Assembly: GCA_032161045.1 (NCBI GenBank)
Contig: JAVHTH010000004.1
From: Fervidibacter sinensis
Lineage (GTDB): Bacteria; Armatimonadota; Fervidibacteria; Fervidibacterales; Fervidibacteraceae
Strand: one strand, 5' to 3'
DNA: 64,000 nucleotides
Shown here: positions 16,107-24,420 of the stretch, in pieces
How the letters are laid out: every line of letters begins with the position of its first letter
Position numbering within the stretch: the stretch's first letter is position 1
Notes under the pieces: model-generated
Seen by the model: only the letters and a program-made list of their open reading frames with translations
Database searches by the model: none
What the model was told of the DNA's origin: nothing
Made by a program: the position numbers and the translations under genes

Positions 16107-17243
16107 TCAGGCAAGAAGTTCACTGAGCCGCTCAAGCAACTTGCGGTAGCGAGGGCGTCGCAATTTTTCCAAGGCTCGCTGCTCAATGTGACGAACTGCT
16201 TCGCCGGAGATTTTCAGCATACGACCAATTTCCTCAAGCGTATAAGTGCGTCCGTCCAAAAGACCGTAACGCAGTTTGATGACTTCCCACTCCCTCTCCG
16301 TCAAAGTTTCTGCCAAAATAGCCTTGATTCGCTCGCGAGCGTAAGCCCTGAAGTAAGCGTCTTCTGGCGAGACTGCATTTGGGTCAGGCACAATGTCTTC
16401 AAGCACCAATTCCTCCTCTTCGTCAACGGGCATGTCCAGCGAAAGAGGCGGTGTCAGGAGAACCGTCAACTCTTCAACCCTTTCAACAGGCATACCCAAT
16501 GCCTCTGCTATCTCTTGGTTGGAAGGCTGGCGCCCCAATTCCTGAGCGAGCCTTTGAGAGGTGGCGACAAATTGAGCCAATGTCTCCACCAAGTGGAAAG
16601 GCAAGTGGATAAATCGGCTGTGTTCGGCGATCGCCCGGACGATGTATTGGCGAATCCACCAGACAGCGTAAGTGCTGAACCTATTGCCCCTCCGCCAATC
16701 AAACTTGTCAACTGCCCTTATGAGCCCCAAGCAACCTTCCTGCACCAAGTCCTCTAAGGGCACAATTGATTTTTGTGCAAATTGGGATGCAATGCTCAAA
16801 ACCAACCTCAAGTTGGACTCAATAATCTGCTCGCGTGCTTCCATGTCACCTTGGTGCATTTTTTGGAACAAAGCGACTTCCTCTTCAGGTGTCAACAGTC
16901 TCGTCCACCTGAGCGATTTGAACAGGACTTGAAGCGGGTTGAGCAGCGCTGTGTCGGTCTCTTCCGTTTCCAGTTTTGCAATTTCCTCCCACTCGCTTTC
17001 CTCCTCGCCTTCAAAAACCTCTTGTGTTAACTCAGTTGCAAACTCCGATACTTCGTCGCTCTCCTCATCGGAGAGAACCATTATCCCTTCTTCGTTCAGC
17101 CATTCAACTAACTCTTCCAGCGAAGCCCCAATCGCTTCAGCCGTAGCCTTGACATCTGTTAGGAAGACCGCTTTCGTCTCCTGAGCCGTTGCCCAAAGTT
17201 CTTGCAACTCTGGAAAATTGAACGCATTTGACGGCAACGGCAT
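16107..17243 (-). CDS. rpoD: Primary RNA polymerase sigma factor (sigma-70/SigA)
   Basis: A 378-residue housekeeping sigma factor. An acidic N-terminal part (Glu/Asp/Ser-rich, about residues 50-105) stands for region 1.1. Region 1.2 begins near LLTPEEEVALFQKMH; region 2 has the core-binding NLRLVLSIASQF and the promoter-melting RFSTYAVWWIRQYIVRAI; region 3 follows; region 4.2 has the helix-turn-helix YTLEEIGRMLKISGEAVRHI. The ATG at 17243 is 6 nt after AGGTAGGTG, which makes it better than the GTG at 17252. It follows dnaG by 19 bp, as in the macromolecular synthesis operon of many bacteria. Confidence 0.95.
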   Translation of the reverse strand: MPLPSNAFNFPELQELWATAQETKAVFLTDVKATAEAIGASLEELVEWLNEEGIMVLSDEESDEVSEFATELTQEVFEGEEESEWEEIAKLETEETDTALLNPLQVLFKSLRWTRLLTPEEEVALFQKMHQGDMEAREQIIESNLRLVLSIASQFAQKSIVPLEDLVQEGCLGLIRAVDKFDWRRGNRFSTYAVWWIRQYIVRAIAEHSRFIHLPFHLVETLAQFVATSQRLAQELGRQPSNQEIAEALGMPVERVEELTVLLTPPLSLDMPVDEEEELVLEDIVPDPNAVSPEDAYFRAYARERIKAILAETLTEREWEVIKLRYGLLDGRTYTLEEIGRMLKISGEAVRHIEQRALEKLRRPRYRKLLERLSELLA

Positions 17244-17262
17244 TTCAAACACCTACCTTGCT

Positions 17263-19068
17263 CTAAGTTTTCAGGGCTTTCAGTGTCTCCTGCCAAACTT
17301 TCAAAGTTGGGTCATCGGGAGAAATTTGACCTGACGCCATTTTGCGCAAAAGTTCAGCCCTTTGGTGTCGGGCAAGTTGCTCTAACTTGTAACGGCGCAA
17401 CCTTTGAATTCTGTCCTCCAAAGCGTTTCGCGCACTCAAGAACGACAAATCGCGAAGCAACAGACCACTTAAAGTTTGTCGCAAATCCTCATCGCCGAGT
17501 TCACCCACCAATGTGGGTAAATCCGCAAAACTGTCTTCCTCCAAACAAGCGCTGACCAACCTCGCCAACTCTTGATGCCGAGAAAGGAGAAATTCGTCGG
17601 GTGAGAGCATGGAGAGAATTTTACGGGCGCATTCTTTGTCTTGAACCATCGCTGCCATCAAATCTTGCTCCGCTTGCAAAATTCCCTGAGGGATAACGGA
17701 ACTTGAAGTCAGCGAGGTTGAAATTGGGTCTGCCGAAATTGGCTTGACAGGTTGTGAAGGTTGGCGTTGTTGGCGCAAATATTGAAGCAGTGCCCTATGC
17801 AACGCTTGCTCCAACCCACCGATCCGTTCCGGTTGACCACCACTCCATTCCTCAGCGAGCAATTGCATGCAACTCTTTTGCTCAATGGGATCGGTGATGG
17901 AAGCCAACAATTTGACTGCTGCTTGAAGCCCTTCCGAAGATGCGCCCGGGTAACGCCTGACCAACCAAGTCACTCGGAATTTTGTCAAGGACTCTGCTCG
18001 CTCAAGCAACTCCCGAAAACCTGCTGCCCCGAAATCTTTGATGAAACTGTCTGGGTCACTCCCTTCGGGCAGGTCAACAAACCGAACTTCCATTTCGTTC
18101 ATTCGGAACAAGTCAGCACTCCTCATGACCGCATTCAAGCCTGCGGAGTCGCGGTCGTAAGCGATGATGACTCGGTTGGTATAGCGTTTGAGAATTTGAA
18201 CGGTGTCTGCATTGAGAGCAGTTCCCATCGTTGCGACGGTGTTCGTGAAGCCCGCTTGGTGCAAACTGATTGCGTCCATGTAGCCTTCAACGAGAATGGC
18301 TTCCCCCTTTTCGCGAATTGCGTTGCGAGCCAAGTTCAGTGCGTAAAGGACTTTGCGCTTTTGGAAAAGAGGTGTCTCGGGTGTGTTGAGATACTTGGGT
18401 TCACCTTCACCCAAAACCCTACCGCCAAAACCGATCGGTTCACCTTGTGGATTGAAAATCGGGAACATCAATCGGTCGCGAAATCGGTCAATGAAGCCTT
18501 GCCCCTCACGGACCTTTTGGGCTAAACCCGCTTGCAACAACTCGTTCGTTTGGAAACCCGACTCTTGCGCCGCCTTGACAAGGACATCCCAAGATGCAGG
18601 TGCGTAACCCAAACGGAACATGCGGGCAGTTGAGGTGCTAATTTGCCGCTGGAAGAGATACTGGCGTGCTCGCTCACCGGCTTCCGATGCCCACAAGACC
18701 CGCTCGTAAAACTCAACTGCCCATTGGTTCAGTTGCAAAAGCCGTTCCCTCGCCCATTCCTCCCTCCTCGTCGTCACCGAAGGTTGCCATCGGATTCCCA
18801 ATTGACGAGCCAATTTTGCAATGGCTTCAGTAAATGTCAAGCCTTCAATTCGCTGAACGAAGTCAATGACATCGCCACCAGCGCCGCAACCGAAACAGTG
18901 CCAAAGTCCCTTTTCCGGGCTGACATAAAAGGATGGCGTCTTCTCCTGATGGAAGGGACAAAGAGCCTTGTAGTTTTTGCCCGCTGGGAGGAGCCGGACA
19001 TATGCGCTGACAACCTCAACGATATTTGCTTGGTCGCGAATGAGGCGGACAATGTTTGTGTCCGGCAT
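17263..19068 (-). CDS. dnaG: DNA primase DnaG
   Basis: Makes RNA primers for replication. The zinc-ribbon CPFHQEKTPSF with WHCFGCGAGGD gives the CHC2-type ligands. The catalytic TOPRIM domain has LVEGYMDAISLHQ (Glu) and IIAYDRDSAG (Asp-x-Asp). A helicase-binding C-terminal region follows after a Ser/Pro linker near residues 430-450. The frame is open to 19167, but that start would overlap the upstream gene; the ATG at 19068 (MPDTNIVRLIRDQANIVEVV) matches the family start and gives 601 residues, 22 bp after the preceding gene. Confidence 0.95.
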   Translation of the reverse strand: MPDTNIVRLIRDQANIVEVVSAYVRLLPAGKNYKALCPFHQEKTPSFYVSPEKGLWHCFGCGAGGDVIDFVQRIEGLTFTEAIAKLARQLGIRWQPSVTTRREEWARERLLQLNQWAVEFYERVLWASEAGERARQYLFQRQISTSTARMFRLGYAPASWDVLVKAAQESGFQTNELLQAGLAQKVREGQGFIDRFRDRLMFPIFNPQGEPIGFGGRVLGEGEPKYLNTPETPLFQKRKVLYALNLARNAIREKGEAILVEGYMDAISLHQAGFTNTVATMGTALNADTVQILKRYTNRVIIAYDRDSAGLNAVMRSADLFRMNEMEVRFVDLPEGSDPDSFIKDFGAAGFRELLERAESLTKFRVTWLVRRYPGASSEGLQAAVKLLASITDPIEQKSCMQLLAEEWSGGQPERIGGLEQALHRALLQYLRQQRQPSQPVKPISADPISTSLTSSSVIPQGILQAEQDLMAAMVQDKECARKILSMLSPDEFLLSRHQELARLVSACLEEDSFADLPTLVGELGDEDLRQTLSGLLLRDLSFLSARNALEDRIQRLRRYKLEQLARHQRAELLRKMASGQISPDDPTLKVWQETLKALKT

Positions 19069-19090
19069 CGGACAGTGCCGCCTCCCATTT

Positions 19091-20131
19091 TTAGCGCGTG
19101 AAAGTAACTTGCCCTGGCAGGAAGATGAAAATGCGAACGACTTTGTTCTCAAGCAAAGTGAACTCAATGTTGCTGCTGCGATGGTAACGCAAAATCAAGT
19201 TGCGGGTAGGGGTATTGACAACTTGCAAAGTGAGTGGGTTGTAGTAAACGATTTCGTCAGGTTGACCGTAACGCAGCAAAACTCGCTGCAAGTCATCACC
19301 CAACTTGATTGACTTGAACGGGTCACCCTTAGCCGTTCGTGCTCCATCATAGCGCCGACCAGCGACAGTAATACCGACGACTCGTAATTCATTGCGACCA
19401 GCAACTTCCCTCAACTCCATCAAAAAGTTCAAGTGAGCACCCGGTCGGCGATAGACGAAGTAAATTTCGTTCGTCTCCAGTTGGACAAAGGGCGGAATTA
19501 CCCAAGGAAGTTCTTCAGGACGAGGGAAAGTTGGTGCTACTCCTCCACCAGCCCCTGCTGTTCCCCCTCCAAATCCTGCACCTGGCATCATCGGGGCACC
19601 TGGGAATACACCTGCCTCACCCATTTCTTCTGGCAAAAAGCCACCGGGAGCCATTGGACCGCCGGGCATGCTTGGCATTCCCGGTCTTGCCATAGGTGCA
19701 CCTGCAAGTTGAGCCATTCCTGAAACTCCTGCCATCACACTCGGCAAAGTCGGTTGCCCACCAAACCCGCTCCCCATCCCCGGCGCACCCATGAAACCTG
19801 GACCTCCTGGCATCATGGGTCCACCTGGCATCATTGGACCGCCGGGCATCATCGGACCGCCAGGCATCATAGGTCCACCAGGCATTCCAGGCATCATGCC
19901 CGGCTGAGCGGGAGCAATGGCGCGCCCAACGATGTAATCGGGCATCCCGTAGATTTTGAACAAGCAAGTTGGCTTAATTTCACCTTTCTCGTCGTAATCA
20001 ATGAACTGTGCCCCTAACCGGACACCTGCCAATTGCTCTTCCAAGCCTCTTGAAACCTGGGCGAAGGTAATAGCAACTACAACCCCCAGTGCAAGTCCCA
20101 CCGCTGACTTGACAAATTTTTTGTTCTGCAC
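19091..20131 (-). CDS. Exported Gly/Pro/Met-rich protein, paralog A
   Basis: A 346-residue protein. The GTG at 20131 is 6 nt after AGGAGGTG; an upstream GTG at 20140 overlaps that sequence. An N-terminal hydrophobic segment (GLALGVVVAITFAQV) is a signal peptide or anchor. A conserved block follows: LEEQLAGVRLGAQFIDYDE and KPTCLFKIYGMPDYIV. The middle (about residues 70-190) is made of PMMPGG hexapeptides and related Gly/Pro/Met units. The C-terminal 120 residues are ordinary, with GDPFKSIKLGDDLQRVLLRY and ending FIFLPGQVTFTR. All parts but the middle align with the next gene, so the two are tandem duplicates. Function unknown; C-terminal pattern recalls small outer-membrane assembly lipoprotein domains (weak guess). 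Directly upstream of dnaG. Confidence 0.65.
   Translation of the reverse strand: MQNKKFVKSAVGLALGVVVAITFAQVSRGLEEQLAGVRLGAQFIDYDEKGEIKPTCLFKIYGMPDYIVGRAIAPAQPGMMPGMPGGPMMPGGPMMPGGPMMPGGPMMPGGPGFMGAPGMGSGFGGQPTLPSVMAGVSGMAQLAGAPMARPGMPSMPGGPMAPGGFLPEEMGEAGVFPGAPMMPGAGFGGGTAGAGGGVAPTFPRPEELPWVIPPFVQLETNEIYFVYRRPGAHLNFLMELREVAGRNELRVVGITVAGRRYDGARTAKGDPFKSIKLGDDLQRVLLRYGQPDEIVYYNPLTLQVVNTPTRNLILRYHRSSNIEFTLLENKVVRIFIFLPGQVTFTR
19799..19899. repeat. Tandem 18-bp coding repeat (PMMPGG units)
   Basis: Five consecutive 18-bp units encode PMMPGG on the minus strand. The units differ mainly at third codon positions (Gly and Pro codons), while the peptide is unchanged. That points to selection for the peptide sequence and not to a fresh DNA slippage product. 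Confidence 0.7.
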
Positions 20132-20162
20132 CGAACTCACCTCCTAAAACTTTCTTCCCTCG

Positions 20163-21128
20163 CTAACGCAATTGGATGCGCTCGGGCAAGAAGATGAAAA
20201 TGCGCTTGACTTTGTTGTTCACGACGAGGAACTCAATGTTGCTGCTGTGGTGGTAACGAAGCGAAATCATGTTGTAGATGCCAACTGGGGTCGGTTGAAT
20301 AGGCTGCATTTGCCCGATAAGGGTAGCCTCGTCGGGCGGTCCATAGCGCAGCAGAACCCGCTGCAAATCGTCACCCAGTTCTATTGACCTGAATGGGTCA
20401 CCTAAAGCGGTTTTCGCATAGGGGAATTTTTCTCCCGCCACAGCGATTGCAATCACAATTCCGTCCTGCTCCAAAAAACTCAAAGCCGCTTGTTCGCGTC
20501 GGTAGAGCCAAAGTCGTTGGTTTTTTTGTTGAGGTTGTATGAAAACAGGGAGTGCCCACGCAAGTTCACTTGGCACAGGTGCTGTTGTCCCTGCTCCTGC
20601 ACCTACTCCGGGCATCATTGGTGCTCCTGGCATCCCGCCGGGCATCGTTGGTCCTCCAGGCATTCCATAACCCATTGGTGCACCCGGCATCATGCCCGGT
20701 GGTCCTCCATAGGGCATACCTGTGGGTGGACCACTTGGCGCTCCACCCGCACCAGGCCGCATGAAAGGAGGTTGACCGCCGAAACCGCTTCCCATGCCCC
20801 CAATCCCGCCAGGCATCATGGGACCTCCAGGCATCATGGGTCCACCGGGAGCCCCCGGCATCATAGGGGCACCTGGCATACCCATAGGTTGAACCTGCAT
20901 TGGGGCAGCAGTAGGGACGATAATGAAGTCTGGAAGTCCCCAAACCCGAAGCAAGCAAGTTGGTTTCAGGTTTCCGTTCTCATCTTTGTCAATGACAGGG
21001 GAGCCTAACCTGATGCCTGCCAATTGAACTTCCAAGCGGCGTTGTCTTTGGGCAGCAGCGAGCAAGACAATTGTTCCAATCGCAACCAAAACCAAACAAA
21101 ATGTTTGCCGACGCATTTCCACCAACAT
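20163..21128 (-). CDS. Exported Gly/Pro/Met-rich protein, paralog B
   Basis: A 321-residue protein. The frame is open to 21308, but the ATG at 21128 has GGGAGG 10 nt upstream and begins just before a signal segment (TFCLVLVAIGTIVLLAAAQ). The conserved N-terminal block reads LEVQLAGIRLGSPVIDKDEN then LKPTCLLRVWGLPDFIIV. The middle is PMMPGG/GMPGAP-type low complexity. The C-terminal block GDPFRSIELGDDLQRVLLRY, RYHHSSNIEFLVVNNKVKRI and FIFLPERIQLR aligns with paralog A. The two genes are 31 bp apart and precede dnaG-rpoD. The single Cys (PTC) near residue 55 is conserved in both. Function unknown; export is inferred from the N-terminus. Confidence 0.65.
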   Translation of the reverse strand: MLVEMRRQTFCLVLVAIGTIVLLAAAQRQRRLEVQLAGIRLGSPVIDKDENGNLKPTCLLRVWGLPDFIIVPTAAPMQVQPMGMPGAPMMPGAPGGPMMPGGPMMPGGIGGMGSGFGGQPPFMRPGAGGAPSGPPTGMPYGGPPGMMPGAPMGYGMPGGPTMPGGMPGAPMMPGVGAGAGTTAPVPSELAWALPVFIQPQQKNQRLWLYRREQAALSFLEQDGIVIAIAVAGEKFPYAKTALGDPFRSIELGDDLQRVLLRYGPPDEATLIGQMQPIQPTPVGIYNMISLRYHHSSNIEFLVVNNKVKRIFIFLPERIQLR

Positions 21129-21163
21129 CTCTATCGCCTCCCATATCGCGTTCGGCTGCTTCA

Positions 21164-21191
21164 AGTTTAACAGCATTGTCGCTATTGTAAA
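21164..21191 (-). promoter_or_regulatory. Possible promoter for the paralog pair and dnaG-rpoD
   Basis: On the minus strand TTTACA (21186-21191) and TAAACT (21164-21169) are 16 bp apart, about 36 bp before the chosen start of paralog B. The spacing is acceptable for sigma-70, and the two boxes match it moderately. Confidence 0.3.
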
Positions 21192-21251
21192 GACGATGCG
21201 GCAAAATTTATGTCCGACATTAGCACTGCAAGCGTAGCAGGAGGGATGTCC

Positions 21252-21755
21252 ATGCCCCTGAAGTTGACGCGAAGCGGTTACGAAAGATTGCGAAAAGAAC
21301 TTGAACAACTATACCAGCGACGCATCCAACTTATTGAAGAAGTCCGCGAAACGGGCGCAGAAGGCGATTTGAGCGAAAATGCCGGTTTGGATGCAGCAAA
21401 GCGGTCTTTAGGGTTGGTTGAAGCGAGGATCAAACACCTTGAGCAACAGTTGATGGACGCCGAAATAATTGAGCAAAACGGTCAACCCGAATGCGTTGAT
21501 GTTGGGGTCATTGTGACTTTGGAGGATTTGGACAGCGGCGATTTGATTCGCTACCGAATCGCTGAAAGCGTTGAAATGGACTTGACAAGTCCAATCAAAA
21601 CAGCAACCCCAAACTCACCCTTAGGACTTGCCTTGAAAGGAAAGAAAGTCGGCGACGAAGTTGTTGTCTCTTTGAGAACGAAAACTCAGCAATTGCGGAT
21701 TGTAGATATCGCTTGGGATGGCACCGGTGGTGAAAATCCTTCCCCTGAGAAGTGA
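21252..21755 (+). CDS. greA: Transcription elongation factor GreA/GreB family
   Basis: A 167-residue factor that rescues backtracked RNA polymerase by stimulating transcript cleavage. The N-terminal coiled coil carries the tip motif GAEGDLSENAGLDAAK with the acidic DLSEN, which coordinates Mg2+ in the polymerase channel. The C-terminal FKBP-like domain contains SPLGLALKGKKVGDEVVV. The ATG at 21252 lies 6 nt after AGGAGGG (21239-21245), so the longer reading from 21210 is unlikely. It is divergent from paralog B. Confidence 0.93.
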   Translation: MPLKLTRSGYERLRKELEQLYQRRIQLIEEVRETGAEGDLSENAGLDAAKRSLGLVEARIKHLEQQLMDAEIIEQNGQPECVDVGVIVTLEDLDSGDLIRYRIAESVEMDLTSPIKTATPNSPLGLALKGKKVGDEVVVSLRTKTQQLRIVDIAWDGTGGENPSPEK

Positions 21756-21774
21756 GCCTTCTTAGCCCTGATGC

Positions 21775-23055
21775 TCACAAAGACACAAGTAGCCGCTGAA
21801 GTTCCGTTAGGTTGTGCACGGAAACGACCCGCTTGGTAGCGAAAATTTGTTTGAGGAGACCTGTCGCCTCGCCGTTGACAAAGTCCCTTTCGCTGATCGT
21901 CTCGGGATTGAACACCACAACCAACCCTTTTGCTGCCTCCAAGATGGCTTTGAGGTTGACTATATTGCCCCAACCGAACGGAACATCCGTCAAGATCACG
22001 ACTTCTGCTTCTGCTATCATCCGCTTGGTTTGCTCAAAGGCTTCGTTGGATATCGGCATGAACGGCTGCTCTTCAACGACTGAAACTCCGAGCAACTGCG
22101 CTGCTTCGTAATCGCTATCACCCCTGTTAAGTGCTCCCGCCGTTACTTGACAACCTGCGGCTGTCAATATTGCCATAACCTCACTGCCCGTCCCACCTCC
22201 ACAGACGACATGAACTCGGACACCCCGCGAGGACAAAATGCGGCGCTCCGAAAGAAGGATGATGGGCTTGCCGTTCAACGGATGCCGAGTGACAACGACG
22301 GGCACGCCGTAAACTTGTTGGATGTTCTGCGGGGTCAAAACTTCCTCAGCGTTGCCCATTGCGTAAATGCGACCTTGGTGCATTAAAATGAAACGCTGTC
22401 CAAGCATAGCCGCTAAGTTTAGGTCGTGGAGGACAGCAAGGACCGTAATGTTTCGTTCCCGATTGAGCCTTTGGATGAGTTCAACGACCTCAAGTTGGTA
22501 GTGCAAATCCAAGTTCGCTGTGGGCTCATCAAGCAGAAGCAATTGAGGCTCTTGAGCCAAGGCTTTCGCAATTAAAACCCTCCGCTGTTCGCCACCCGAA
22601 AGTTCAGAGAACAGCCTATCTCTCAGTTCCCAAACATCTGTTGCTTCCATCGCTTCTCGGATAACTTGCCAATCCCTTTGCGACAGCGGTGCGAGGGGTG
22701 AAACATGAGGTGTCCTGCCCATAGCAACTATGTCTTGGACAGTGAAACTGAAAGCACTACCTTCTGATTGGGGCACCACGCTTAAAGTTCGCATCAATTG
22801 ATTTGTCGGCAAAGAAGAAATATCGCGACCATCCAACAGAACCGTCCCAAACCTCGGAGACACAACTTTTGCTATGGTTCGCAGCAATGTGGTTTTGCCA
22901 GCACCATTCGGACCGAGAACAACCACTAAATCGCCCCGATTGACCTCAAAACTCACACCCCGCAAAACCGGATGGGCTGCGTAGGTTACAGTGATTCCGT
23001 GAACGGAAAGCAGAGAAGCGGTTTTTCTGCTTAGCGTTTCCGTCGCTTCCGCCAT
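21775..23055 (-). CDS. ABC transporter ATPase (FecE/BtuD type) with extra C-terminal domain
   Basis: A 426-residue protein. Residues 1-265 form an ABC ATPase: Walker A GPNGAGKTT, Q-loop VVPQSEG, signature LSGGEQRR, Walker B LLLLDEPTANLD and H-loop VLHDLN. The best relatives are ATPases for iron-siderophore, heme and cobalamin importers. The last 150 residues form a second domain beginning VRVHVVCGGGTGSEVMAILT and including VVILTDVPFGWGNIVNLKAI, a Rossmann-like pattern seen in some BtuD-like proteins. No permease or binding-protein gene is near, so the transporter partner is elsewhere. The cargo is unknown. Confidence 0.82.
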   Translation of the reverse strand: MAEATETLSRKTASLLSVHGITVTYAAHPVLRGVSFEVNRGDLVVVLGPNGAGKTTLLRTIAKVVSPRFGTVLLDGRDISSLPTNQLMRTLSVVPQSEGSAFSFTVQDIVAMGRTPHVSPLAPLSQRDWQVIREAMEATDVWELRDRLFSELSGGEQRRVLIAKALAQEPQLLLLDEPTANLDLHYQLEVVELIQRLNRERNITVLAVLHDLNLAAMLGQRFILMHQGRIYAMGNAEEVLTPQNIQQVYGVPVVVTRHPLNGKPIILLSERRILSSRGVRVHVVCGGGTGSEVMAILTAAGCQVTAGALNRGDSDYEAAQLLGVSVVEEQPFMPISNEAFEQTKRMIAEAEVVILTDVPFGWGNIVNLKAILEAAKGLVVVFNPETISERDFVNGEATGLLKQIFATKRVVSVHNLTELQRLLVSL

Positions 23056-23103
23056 GCTCTCACCGTTCCATTTACCTTAGTTTCTCAGCCGATAAATTTT
23101 GTC

Positions 23104-23124
23104 GGCGCGGCTTAAAGCCGCGCC
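23104..23124. repeat. Perfect 9-3-9 hairpin
   Basis: The stem GGCGCGGCT / AGCCGCGCC has a TAA loop and is followed by CTACTT. It has the same design as the hairpin at 3269 and lies between the prenyl synthase and the ABC ATPase gene. It could act as a terminator or a repeat-family member. Confidence 0.5.
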
Positions 23125-23160
23125 CTACTTGACAATCTTTAACTCCACTCATCTCACCCA

Positions 23161-24081
23161 TCACGATTGCCGTTCAAGGACAAACCGAGCAAGTGCCCTA
23201 AGCATGTTTGCTTCGTCTCCAAAAATTGACAACGCCTCAATTGCTCGTTCAACCGCTTCGTTCGCCAATTGCCGAGATTTTTCAAGCCCGAAAACCATTG
23301 GGTAGGTCAACTTCTTTTGCTGCTTATCCTTGCCAACGCTTTTGCCTAACTTTTCTGGGTCGCCAATTTCGTCTAAGATGTCGTCGGTGATTTGAAATGC
23401 CAAGCCGAGCCAGTAGCCGAAATTTTGAAGCGCATCAAGTTGGTCCCCAGTGGCATTCCCGATCAAGCCGCCAATGACGCAACATGCTCGCATCAACGCC
23501 GCAGTTTTGCGTTCGTGGATAAGTAAGACCTTTTCTGGCGATCTGTCAGAGTAACCTTTTGCCTGCTCGGTTATGTCAAGGGCTTGACCGCCAACGAGCC
23601 ATTTTGAGCCAGTCGCTTGGGCGAGGACGGCAATGCATTTTAGCGCAACCTCTGCGGGCACACCTCGTTCGGGCAACTTTGTCGCCATCAGTTCAAAGGC
23701 GAAAGTTTGCAGTGCATCTCCACAAAGCACCGCAATCCCTTCACCAAAAACTTTATGGCAGGTTGGCTTACCTCGCCGGAAATCGTCGTTGTCCATTGAA
23801 GGCAGATCATCGTGGACGAGCGTGTAAGTGTGCAAAACTTCAACAGCACACGCTGCCGGCAGTGCTTTCTCTTCATCGCCTCCGACAACTTTGCAACTTT
23901 CAAGCACCAAAAAAGGTCGCAGCCTTTTGCCGCCAGCGAAAACGCTGTATCGCATCGCCTCATGTAGCACTGAAGGGATTTCGTCTGCTTTCGGCATCCA
24001 CTCGTCCAACGCAGCATCAACTTTTCTGCGACATTCTTCCAAGCGGTTCATCAGTTCAGCGGTTTCGGTTTTAACTTTCAC
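23161..24081 (-). CDS. ispA: Polyprenyl (farnesyl/geranylgeranyl) diphosphate synthase
   Basis: A 306-residue short-chain isoprenyl diphosphate synthase that condenses IPP with allylic diphosphates. The first aspartate-rich motif is HDDLPSMDNDDFRRGKPT, and the second is LAFQITDDILD. The two residues inserted in the first motif (DDxxxxD) are typical of bacterial FPP synthases. Product length cannot be fixed from the sequence. Linked to xseA and xseB on the same strand, as ispA is in many bacteria. Confidence 0.9.
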   Translation of the reverse strand: MKVKTETAELMNRLEECRRKVDAALDEWMPKADEIPSVLHEAMRYSVFAGGKRLRPFLVLESCKVVGGDEEKALPAACAVEVLHTYTLVHDDLPSMDNDDFRRGKPTCHKVFGEGIAVLCGDALQTFAFELMATKLPERGVPAEVALKCIAVLAQATGSKWLVGGQALDITEQAKGYSDRSPEKVLLIHERKTAALMRACCVIGGLIGNATGDQLDALQNFGYWLGLAFQITDDILDEIGDPEKLGKSVGKDKQQKKLTYPMVFGLEKSRQLANEAVERAIEALSIFGDEANMLRALARFVLERQS

Positions 24082-24159
24082 GACAGTTCACCGTCCAATG
24101 CGCAAATTAGTCCCACCATGTAGGTGATACTGCCTTTCTAACTGCCCATCTGATCGCTT

Positions 24160-24420
24160 TCACAACTCTGGCTCAAATTCGTTGATCCTGATCGTCCCGT
24201 CGTCAGCAAGTGTCACCATTTTGATTCGCTTTTCGGCGTCATTGAGTTTCTGCTCACAAAATTGCCGCAGTCTTTGACCTTCCTCGTAAAGCCTGACAGT
24301 CTCGTCAAGGGACAATTCTCCCGACTCAAGTAACCTCACAATCTCCTCAAGCCGAGCCATCGCTTGCTCAAAGGTCAAAGTTTCGTTCTGCTCAGGAGTT
24401 GGTTCCAGAGGCAACCTCAT
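24160..24420 (-). CDS. xseB: Exodeoxyribonuclease VII small subunit
   Basis: An 86-residue protein with the family pattern LTFEQAMARLEEIVRLLESG followed by LSLDETVRLYEEGQRLRQFC, two helices that form a coiled coil with XseA. It overlaps the end of xseA by 29 bp, which suggests translational coupling. With XseA it forms exonuclease VII, which degrades single-stranded DNA from both ends. Confidence 0.92.
   Translation of the reverse strand: MRLPLEPTPEQNETLTFEQAMARLEEIVRLLESGELSLDETVRLYEEGQRLRQFCEQKLNDAEKRIKMVTLADDGTIRINEFEPEL

Noticed and set aside
19799..19899. Regular 18-bp repeats resembling a short CRISPR or minisatellite array
   Set aside because: The units are translated as PMMPGG in a long open frame, have no unique spacers and differ at synonymous positions; this is a coding repeat.
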